The notes beneath the pieces are model-generated. The model searched no databases and was not told where the DNA came from. It saw only the letters and a program-made list of their open reading frames with translations. Of a DNA stretch of 64,000 nucleotides, positions 56,184-64,000 are shown piece by piece. The translations under genes and the position numbers were made by a program. Position 1 is the stretch's first letter; each line of letters opens with the position of its first letter. This DNA is from Emydura subglobosa (taxonomy: Eukaryota > Chordata > Testudines > Chelidae), in NCBI GenBank assembly GCA_007922225.1, contig ML679969.1, forward strand, positions 18,039,999 through 18,103,998, in the 5' to 3' direction.

Positions 56184-56779
56184 GAGCCTCCTGCAGACAG
56201 TGAATGGGGGGCAGGGGGATGGTCCATTTACAACCGTAGTCCATTTCAGTCAAATGTAGTCCATAGGTGACCAAATCTTTTGTCCGAAATACATCTGGGG
56301 GTTGCGTGCAGAGAAGAAATGTGCTGGTGGGGAAGACGGGAGATGCCAGTGGAGTCTGTGTGTTTCCATGCAGTCATAACTGGCTGTACTGGAGGCACCA
56401 TCCCACGTAGTTGCTAACACAGCATCCGTTGATTTCCCCCATGAATTTTGACCCAATCCCAGGAGCTGATAGCTGCAAACTTTTACCATAGCAGGAACTC
56501 CAGATAGGGACTCACATTTTGGGGAAAGGCATATTTTTCAGGGCCACCTTGGTAGCTGATCAGCCCACTCCACTCAGAGATGTGCTGTTCACTCACCTTA
56601 CGTTTGAATTATTCGGTGGCCTACATGGCTGGCTTGCCTCTGGCAGCTTGGAATAAACCCTTGTGGCCTCCAAAATGCAGAATGCCTGAAATGATAGAAG
56701 TTTATGGGGAGTGCGCCAGCAACCACCCTTCCCCAACGGCTGCACTTTTTAGAAAAAAGCCGTTGTGATGTTTAACTTC

Positions 56780-57216
56780 CCATCCTCTGCAGTGCCCAGC
56801 GCCCAGTCAAAGTCCTTATAAAAGGGGCATGATGATGGCTAGGTCCCAGAGGTGCACTTCTGGTCCCTTGCTTTGCAGTAGCTGCTGACTCTGCTCCCTG
56901 CGTTGGCACCCTGGTCTGGTAAATTTCCAACGCTGCCAGTTGCTTTGCTATTTGCTGGAAGGCGTCGCATTCCTGGTACTCTTACTAAAATCCTGTATTT
57001 TGTTTTGCTGGCCTGCCACCAGAGAGTCACCAAAATCTGGCTGTGCTCCTGCAACCTGGAAACTGTGGCTCTTGTTGGGCTTGCATTTGTCCTAGGAGGA
57101 AGGGGCAGAAAACAAGGGCTGGTTGGTGGCCATTGCAAATGCCGGAGGTTCACTGTTTCTGCAGCTGGCCGAGCAGAATAAAATGGAGGGTTAAACATCA
57201 AGCTGTACTTGAACAA
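56780..57216 (-). pseudogene. Harbinger Myb/SANT-like protein, N-terminal part
   Basis: The minus strand starts with MFKYSLMFNPPFYSARP and continues LQEHSQILVTLW, then in another frame a QDFSKSTRNATPSSK-like segment. CPFYKDFDWALG is at about 56826-56794. This follows the family's SANT/trihelix layout: W...L...LW...., ....RN......IA.., ...QCR.K.K.L, then TCPFY.ELD.IL. Frame changes break it, and the C-terminal part fades toward 56250. Orientation relative to the transposase supports one two-gene element. Confidence 0.55.
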
Positions 57217-57220
57217 AGGG

Positions 57221-58119
57221 AGTCGACTAGCAGCTAGTGGGATAGAGATGACAAAGAACCCTGGCCCATGGGATTGTGGGATAGAGTTGGCAGGCTCTCA
57301 GGGCCCAAGTCCAGCCTGGCTGCCTCACACTGCAAACAATAGGGCTCGAACCCTGGGTCCCAGCTGGACTCGGGTTTGGACCCCCCACACACACGCCTCG
57401 TGGGGTCCTAGGAGCCAGAGCCTGAGCCCAAGTCGGAGAGATCTGTGTGTAGCGAAAAGGGGGCTTGAACCTGAGTCAGGAATAGAGGCTTAACTCCCAG
57501 TCTCCTGTGTTAGGCACTAGACTTCTCTGGTGGCTGGGAACTTGGCTTCTTGGCTGTACCGTGCTGAGAGCCATAGACTAACCTAAGCCGAGCTGTTGGA
57601 CTGAAATGTAGGGAAGGTGCGGCTCCATTGTGCTCGGAGCTGTACAAACATGCAGTCAGTGACAGAGTCTAAAAGGTGAAGCTTAGCAGGCAGCTGCAGC
57701 AAAGAAGGGGGCGGGTGAGGAATAACAAATTCAATAGGATGTGTTAGCACCAGCTAGCTGTACGGGCCTCACTTAGCCAATCAGGAGCAGCAATCACAGC
57801 TTGCCGCCTGGCTCGCTGTTTGCAGACGACAGTTTTCTGGCTGCAGAGGTGAGTTTGGAGAAGGGATTCAAATGGAGACAAACAAGTGGCTTTGTGGATT
57901 TTGACTGAGCTTTTTTTCCAGTGAATAAGGGGCAGAAAACAAGGGCATAAATCATGGCTGGAAGGAACCAGTAAACATCAACCTGCAATATCAGTGGCTC
58001 TTTGTTTGCTTGTTTTTATTTTTGTTTTTTTCTTTTTTGTAGGGGAAGAGATTCAAAATAATACAACAAAAGTTAAAAATATGGAAAGTACATTTCATAT
58101 TATTTCTGGCCCCAAGGTT
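57221..58119. other. Unassigned stretch
   Basis: A short MIR-like piece, minus ('ccattgtgctcggagctg'), at about 57615-57680. No gene. Confidence 0.35.
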
Positions 58120-58390
58120 TGCAATCCCATGAATCCGCCATGAGTCAGGCACCCCGAAATCAGAAAATTGGCTTTAAAAAATCAGGAGATTGTAAAATAG
58201 AATAAATGTTGGCCTTTTGGAGTTCACATTTTCAAGTTCTTCTCTGCAACCAGGAGAGCTAGAAACTTAGGGGTTTGTTAAAAAAGAGAGAGCTGAGATC
58301 CTCATGCATACACTTAACTGCAGGAGCTAGGGTTGTCAGCAAAGCACCAAATATTGCAAGACTCAGGACAAAATCACAGCTCTGGGTTAC
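58120..58390 (+). repeat. Dispersed repeat family R1, copy 4
   Basis: 'aaaatcaggagattgtaaaa', then 'gcaaccaggagagctagaaa', then 'ctgcaggagctagggttgtc' and 'caccaaatattgcaag'. Same order as copy 1. Confidence 0.65.
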
Positions 58391-58394
58391 GTGA

Positions 58395-58690
58395 AAATGC
58401 TTGCAAATGTTTTGTTTTCTGATTTTTCCTCAAAAATAAAACTGAAAAAATTGCTGGCTTTGGGGTTTCCCCCCTTTCCCTTTTTTCCTTTTTTCATTGG
58501 CAGAACAGAAAAAGGGAGGAAAAGAGGGTGAGAAAGAGGAAGAAAACAACACACACACAAAACAAAAAATAACCTTTTTAGTGGTCATATTTTTGTTGGC
58601 AAATTGGAAAAATCCTCCCAGAAGTATTTCTTTCCAGAAAAAGGGCATTTTCACTGAGAAAGAATTTGGAATGAAAAATTTCAACTGACT
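58395..58690. repeat. AT-rich dispersed repeat family R2, copy 2
   Basis: Similar to 8870-9120 in base use and words such as 'ttttcattggcagaacag' and 'gaatgaaaaatttcaac'. Lysine/glutamate-rich frames are a composition effect. Confidence 0.4.
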
Positions 58691-58740
58691 CCACGCCAGG
58701 CCAAAATCTTGTGTCCCAGGAAGAATCTCAAAACCTCTTA

Positions 58741-58799
58741 GGGTATGTCTGTGCTGAAGCTAGAAGTTCAGTTTCCAGATTATGATTGCTGTGAGCTCC
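58741..58799. mobile_element. MITE, left part
   Basis: TTA then GGGTATGTCTGTGCTGAAGC. Right part at 60266-60431. Interrupted by a CR1. Confidence 0.6.
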
Positions 58800-60265
58800 A
58801 GTATGAAACTGGAGATAAGCCAGTTGAGAGTCTCTGGGTTAAGTTTAGAAGCAAGAACAATAAGAGTGATGTCGTGGTGGGTGTCTGTTATAGACTGTTA
58901 GAGACCAGGAGGACGAGGTAGATGAGGCTTTCTTCAGTCAACTAGGGAAAGTTTCCAGTTCACAGGACTTGGTTCTCATGGGGGACTTCAATCACCCTGA
59001 CATCTGCTGGAAGAGCAATACAGCGGAGAACAGACAATCCAGGAAGTTTTTGGAGAGTGTTGCGGACAACTTCCTGGTGCAGGTGCTGGAGCATCCAACT
59101 AGGGGCCATGCTCCTCTTGACCTGCTGCTCACAAATGGAAGATTTGGTGGGGGAAGTAGAAGTAGCAAGTTAAAGAAGTATGGGTTGGATGAATGGATTA
59201 TTAAATGGATAGAGAGTTGGCTAGATCATCAGGCTCAACGGGTAGTGATCAATGGCTCCATGTCTATCTGGTAGCCGGTCACAAGCGGAGTGCCCCAGGG
59301 GTTGGTCCTGGGGCCGGTTTTGTTCAACATCTTCATTAATGATCTGGAGGATGGAGTAGATTGAACCCTCAGCAAGTTTGCAGATGACACTAAGCTAAGG
59401 GGAGTGGTAGATACCCTGGAAGGTAGGGATAGGATACAGTGACCTAGACAAATTGGAGCATTGGGCCAAAAGAAATCTGATGAGGTTCAACAAGGACAAG
59501 TGCAGAGTCCCCCACTTAGGAAGGAAGAATCCCATGCACAGCTACAGACTGGGGACCTACAGACTAGGCAGGAGTTCTGCAGAAAAGGATCTGGGGGTTA
59601 CAGTGGATAAGAAGCTGGATATGAGTCAGCAGTGTGCCCTGGTTGCCAAGAGGGCTAACACATATTGGGCTGCATTAGTAGGAGCATTGCCAGCAGATCG
59701 AGGGAAGTGATTATTCCCCTCTATTTGGCATTGGTGATGCCACATTTGGAGTATTGTGTCCAGTTTTGGGCCCCCCCACTACAAAAAGGACGTGGACAAA
59801 TTAGAGAGAGTTCAGTGGAGGGCAACAAAAACAATTAGGTGCTGGAGCACAAGACTTATGAGGAGAGGCTGAAGGAACTAGGCTTGTTCAGTCTGCAAAA
59901 GAGAAAAGTGAGGGGGAATTTGATAGCAGCCTTTAACTACCTGAAAGGGGGTTCCAGAGAGGATGGAGCTAGGCTGTTTTCAGTGGTGGCAGATGACAGA
60001 ACAAGGAGCAATGGTCTCAAGTTGCAGGGGGGGAGGTCTAGGTTGGACATTAGGAAAAAGTTTTTCACTAGGAGGGTGGTGAAGCACTGGATCGGGTTAC
60101 CTAGGGAGGTGGTGGAATCTCCATCTTTAGAGGTTTTTAAGCTGCAGCTTGACAAAGCCCTGGCTGGGATGATTTAGCTGAGGTTAGTCCTGCTTTGAGC
60201 AGGGGGTGGGACTAGATGACCTCCTGAGGTCCCTTTCAACTTTAATATTCCATGATTCTACGATT
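58800..60265 (+). mobile_element. CR1 LINE with internal deletion, inside a MITE
   Basis: Endonuclease part: VESLWVKFRSKNNKSDVVVG, then [18 protein letters not shown], then [20 protein letters not shown]. Then it jumps to [36 protein letters not shown]. Then come [36 protein letters not shown] and the ORF2 end. The missing part (end of endonuclease, fingers, first palm motif) would be about 1 kb or more. The 3' end is 'ctatgattctatgatt'-like ('attccatgattctacg'). Few stops; a young copy. Confidence 0.85.
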
Positions 60266-60431
60266 AGGTAGACATATCCACAGTGGCTCTGATCGAGCTA
60301 GCGTGCTAGCCGCAGCAACACAAGAGGCAGGCCAGGCTAACTACCCTGAGGGACGGGGTTTCATCGAAGCAGAGGTGTATTGTATCAGGCTTTGATGAGA
60401 TCCCAGCCCCACTTCCAATGTAGACATATCC
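60266..60431. mobile_element. MITE, right part
   Basis: Contains 'gctctgatcgagctagcgtg' and ends AATGTAGACATATCC, complementary to the left end GGGTATGTCT. Confidence 0.6.
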
Positions 60432-61504
60432 TCCAGGTGAATTGTTAGGGCGGAAGCTGGGCTGGGGTATTGAGACTGAGAGGAGAAATCTGCAGCGTTT
60501 ATGAATCCATTTACTAAGAGAAGAGTTGCAGCTGATATTGACCTCTGGGAAATTCAAAACGGGGATGTTTTCTTCCCAAACTCTTTGGATCCTTGGATGA
60601 AAGGCCCACCATGCAAAGTCTGGTGATTTGCTTTTCTCTGCTTTGTGTGCAAATGCTGGTTCATAGTTGTCAGGTGGCTGACAGACACTGGGCAATGCAC
60701 ACTGGTTTTATTGCAGGGGTGCTCCTAATTAACACAGAGTTATTGTTTGTTATTCTAGGGTTGCACTTTAAAGGTACGAGGCCGTGTGCTCTGGTTTATT
60801 ATTATAGAGGTTGCTGCTGAGGTGCGCTAGTTTGCCATTATAGGTGTGATCATGTTATTGTAGGGTTGCTGATGATGAGTGCTAGGCTGCGCACACAGGT
60901 TTGTTATTGTAGGGTTGCACACAGGGAGGAAAGGGCGGCTGACTGGTTTTTTTAAAAGCAGAGAACAGCACAGAACTGTTTGCTTTAATTAAATTTGTGA
61001 ACAGTGATCAGACAGTCAAGGGGGAGGGGGAATTTTGAACCAACCCTCCCCCACCCAGCACTCTCCAAGCATTCACAAGACTAGTGAGAAGCAGCACATG
61101 CTCTGGGGCTGCCGATCACCAGCTGGCAGTCTGTGCAGTGCGACTAGACAACACCCCCCACCCTAAATATAAACAGATTCCATCTTTCTGATACTCTGGC
61201 TCACGCATTGCTAAACGAAACACACGGGGAGGTTGGCTGGCAGCCGGAGCTGAGAGGGCCCCGCAGAGAGCCCCAGGGGGAGTTTCTTTGTGCAGAGCTG
61301 TTATTACTCTGCCAGGAATATGCTTCTCACCATCCTCACAATCTCGCTTGGGCTGCTGCAGCGCCATGCTTGCAGTCTAGGCTGTGTGGCTCTGCCTGTT
61401 CTGCAGGGTGCCCAGGCCCTGAGGAGCACACCCCAGTCGCCCTGCCCCAAACAGGCGCCTGGCTATGAAACCCTCTGACTGAATTCCAAGGAGAAGATAA
61501 AACA
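60432..61504. other. Unassigned stretch
   Basis: Degenerate tandem-like words 'ttattgtagggttgc' occur three times at about 60735-60920. No gene. Confidence 0.35.
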
Positions 61505-61690
61505 GAGTCCACCTCATCCAGCATCCTGTCTGTGATAGCAACCAGCGCCTTTCAGGCCAAGGTGCAAGAAACCTCCTAGTGGACTACTATGGAATATCCT
61601 GCCCATAGGTTTCAGCCTAACCCATTTACGGTGATTCATGGCTGGCAGATAGCAATTTTAGCCCTTCTAAGAATGTATATTTCCTAACCA
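61505..61690 (-). mobile_element. CR1 3' UTR fragment
   Basis: 'ccacctcatccagcatcctg', 'caaggtgcaagaaacctcc' and 'atcctgcccataggtttc' match another CR1 3' UTR subfamily as I remember it. Confidence 0.45.
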
Positions 61691-61794
61691 GGGGGGTTCT
61701 CGCTAGTCATTTAAATGTCCACTCCCTATTTTTAACCTTGCTGAGCTCCTAGCCTATCACTCTATCATAGGCCTGGCCTCTGATAGTCTCTGAT

Positions 61795-61965
61795 CACCTC
61801 CCAATCTTTAAAGTATTTATCCTCACAACAGTTATGGCAGGACTATTTTCCCCATGGAGAACTGAGCCACACAGAAGCTAAACTGATTTGCCCAACGTCA
61901 CAGAGGAAGTCTATGGGCAGCAGGGAACTGAAGCCAGGTCTCCCAAATTCCAAATAGTGAATTAA
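61795..61965 (-). repeat. MIR/CORE-type SINE copy
   Basis: 'gaactgagccacacagaagc', 'tttgcccaacgtcacagagg', 'gaagccaggtctcccaaat'. Reverse-complement MIR order. Confidence 0.65.
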
Positions 61966-61974
61966 ACTAAACTG

Positions 61975-62095
61975 AAGTAAGGCCACATTAATTCTGAGTG
62001 TGTCCAGACAGGGGTTTGATTAATCCACTTTTAATTCACATTAATCCAGATTAATTTTCCTGAGCGTCCTTGTGCAGACAAGCCCTAAGTGTAAC
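61975..62095. repeat. MITE fragment
   Basis: 'gtgtccagacaggggtttg', TTAA-rich centre with 'taatccacttttaattcac', and right end 'cttgtgcagacaagccctaa'. Resembles Harbinger-type MITEs. Confidence 0.5.
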
Positions 62096-62122
62096 TTGTT
62101 TTATTTACACATATACTCCAGT

Positions 62123-62850
62123 CTCATAGACTCTAAGGTCAGAAGGAACCGATATGATCATCTAGTCTGACCTTCTGCACAATGTAGGCCACAGAACCCC
62201 ACCCACCCCTAACCTATGACTGAGTTATTAAAGTCCTCAAATCATGGTTTAAGACTTTAAGGTACAGAGAATCCACCAGCAAGTGAGCCATGCCCCATGC
62301 TACAGAGGAAGGCGAAAAACCTCCAGAGCCTTTGCCAATCTGCCTTGGAGGAAAATTCCTTCCCGACCCCAAATATGGTGATCAGTTAAATCCTGAGCAT
62401 GTGGGCAAGACTCACCAGCCAGACACCCAAGAAAGAATTCTCTGTAATAACTCAGAACCACCCCATCTAACATCCCACCACAGGCCATTGACATATCTAT
62501 CACCAGTAGTCAAAGATCAGTCAATTGCCAAACTAGGCTGTCCCATCATACCATTCCCTTCATAAATTTATCAGATCAGTTTTGAAGCCAGCTAAGATTT
62601 TGCCCCCACTGCTTCCCTTGGAAGGCTATTCCAGAACTTCACTCCTCTGCTGGTTAGAAACATGTGTCTAATTTCAAGTTTAAACTTCCTAATGGCCAGT
62701 TTATATCCATTAGTTCTTGTGTCCACATTGGCACTGAACTTAAATAATTCCTCTCCCTCCCTTGTATTTGTCCTTCTGATGTATTTATAGAGAGCAATCA
62801 TATCTCCCCTCAGCCTTCTTTTGGTTAGGCTAAACAAGCCAAGCTCTGTC
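62123..62850 (-). mobile_element. CR1 LINE, 3' UTR and ORF2 end
   Basis: Same subfamily as 15368-20149. 3' end 'tcatagactctaaggtcaga'. ORF2 end on minus reads MFSLTKRRLRGDMIALYKYI, then VDTRTNGYKLAIRKFKLEIR, then GVKFWNSLPREAVGAK. 5'-truncated at about 62850. Confidence 0.85.
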
Positions 62851-63524
62851 CTGCAACAGTGGTCCTCACAAACAGCATGAAGGGCAATCCCCAGGAATCT
62901 AAGCCTAATACTAATGTCCAGTTCTCAGAAAGCAATTCTGCCTCAGACATATTCTGCCTTCAGTAAGAGCCCAAGGCAGAGAGCAAATGCTCCTGCTGCT
63001 CACACAGCTCCCTTTAGTCAGAACATTGCATAACAAAACTAACATCATGCAGCATGTCTTCCCAAGACTGCACATTTGCTCACACACTGGAAAAAAGGTC
63101 TTGGAAGACTCTGTATAACAGCACCACCTGTGATAGTTGTATTCCAGGATGTTATACCAGTTGCTAGCATGCCCTGCATGGAGCAACAGCATGACATGAG
63201 TGGGTGAGGAGGAATGAGCCAGCCCAGGAGCAATACCTGCATTCCAAGCTCAGCAGGATGTGCGGATGTCAGAAGCCATGTGGGGGCAATACAAGTCGAG
63301 GGGAGCCCTCTGCCCTGTGACTGGGAAAGGAAGTGCAGAGCAGAGGTGGGTTCATGCTCAATGAGACTCAATACCGTAGTTCTGTGGCTCCACAAAAGCC
63401 AGCCCTCCCCCACTCTCCCCGGAGATACTTATGCCTTTCCAGACTTTCATTCTGTCTGCTCTTTCTCCAGCTGGTGGACTCTTGTATTCCTCCCAGACCT
63501 GAGGCCTTCCTCTTTAGAAATGGG
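62851..63524. other. Unassigned stretch
   Basis: No gene or confident repeat. Confidence 0.35.
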
Positions 63525-63845
63525 GGTAATTTTTGACTAAAATTCTTTTCAGCCAAAAATGCAGATTCAGGTCCACTGAAACATTTTGCAATTTCGGCAA
63601 ATTGTTTCAGTCAGGAGAAAAAAACTAAACAAAAATTCTGAAAAAATCAAACCACTTGTTTCTGACATGTTTTAGACTAAATGCTTTGACTTTTCAATTC
63701 AACACAGCTTTTTGTTTTGAAATGACCTTGGAATTTAACTTTTTGAATGTAAAAAGCTCAAAATTGAAAGGAAACAAAACATTTTGTCTGACCCAAAATG
63801 AATTTTTTCCCCAATTTCTCAATTCACCAATTTCGCAAAACCATG
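63525..63845. repeat. AT-rich dispersed repeat family R2, copy 3
   Basis: 'actgaaacattttgcaattt', 'tttgacttttcaattcaac', 'gaaacaaaacattttgtctg'. The clearest copy of this family, related to 8870-9120. Confidence 0.5.
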
Positions 63846-64000
63846 CTGTGGTTGTTTTGTAATGGCCAATGAACCAACCATCCATTAGTCGTGCAGATCT
63901 CTTCTTTCCACATGGTCCTGCCCAACCTTCTGTGCCCTGCATTTCCAGTTGCTGGTGTGATGGAGTCCCACAGGATCGGGGCTCTGGAACCACTTGAGGT

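Larger units (their letters stand above)
55170..57220. mobile_element. PIF/Harbinger relic C with both genes
   Basis: Plus-strand transposase remnant (about 55300-56183) and minus-strand Myb-like gene (57216 to about 56780), tail-to-tail as in relic B. Terminal repeats were not identified. Confidence 0.75.

Noticed and set aside
63694..63993. Minus-strand 99-codon frame
   Set aside because: Most of it lies in the AT-rich repeat R2; no domain.

Overview
This is vertebrate nuclear DNA. It is intron-scale or intergenic sequence dominated by interspersed repeats, and I recognise no host protein-coding exon. The mix points to a non-avian sauropsid, most likely a turtle (a crocodilian is the main alternative). 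It holds many CR1 LINE copies from several subfamilies, MIR/CORE-type SINE pieces, Ty3/gypsy fragments, PIF/Harbinger relics, hAT-like and foldback MITEs, and two AT-rich dispersed families. The species inference and all family names come from memory of protein and repeat families; no database search was run.

Layout. About 2.5-7.8 kb is a three-level nest. An RTE-like LINE (+) is split by a second, jockey-like LINE (-), whose reverse transcriptase is in turn split by a 1,302-bp solo LTR with a perfect 5-bp target duplication. From 7.8 to 15.1 kb there are small repeats, including an old CR1 split by a MITE. From 15.4 to 20.1 kb lies the best CR1 of the window: ORF1 with an esterase-like domain, then endonuclease, reverse transcriptase and a long 3' UTR, all on the minus strand. 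From 20.15 to 25.2 kb are gypsy fragments (RNase H, polypurine tract and LTR on minus; integrase on plus) separated and invaded by CR1s. From 25.7 to 34.5 kb are two Harbinger relics and at least four CR1s, with CR1-in-CR1 nesting.

From 34.5 to 44.8 kb the sequence is mostly unassigned, with simple repeats, SINEs, foldbacks and a clean 393-bp hAT-like element. From 44.8 to 55 kb it is GC-richer and repeat-poor, with no recognisable protein. This is where a homotypic CTGTCA cluster sits, and a probable retroviral LTR lies near 52.5 kb. From 55.2 to 57.2 kb a third Harbinger relic keeps both its transposase and its Myb-like gene, in convergent orientation. From 58.1 to 64 kb there are more dispersed repeats, a CR1 that landed inside a MITE, and CR1 3' ends.

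All transposon genes seen carry stops, frameshifts or deletions, so none should encode a working protein as it stands. I found no evidence of a new cellular system. The strongest observations are the nesting chronology, the minisatellite-bearing gypsy LTR family, the split and inverted gypsy pol fragments, and the two-gene Harbinger relics.
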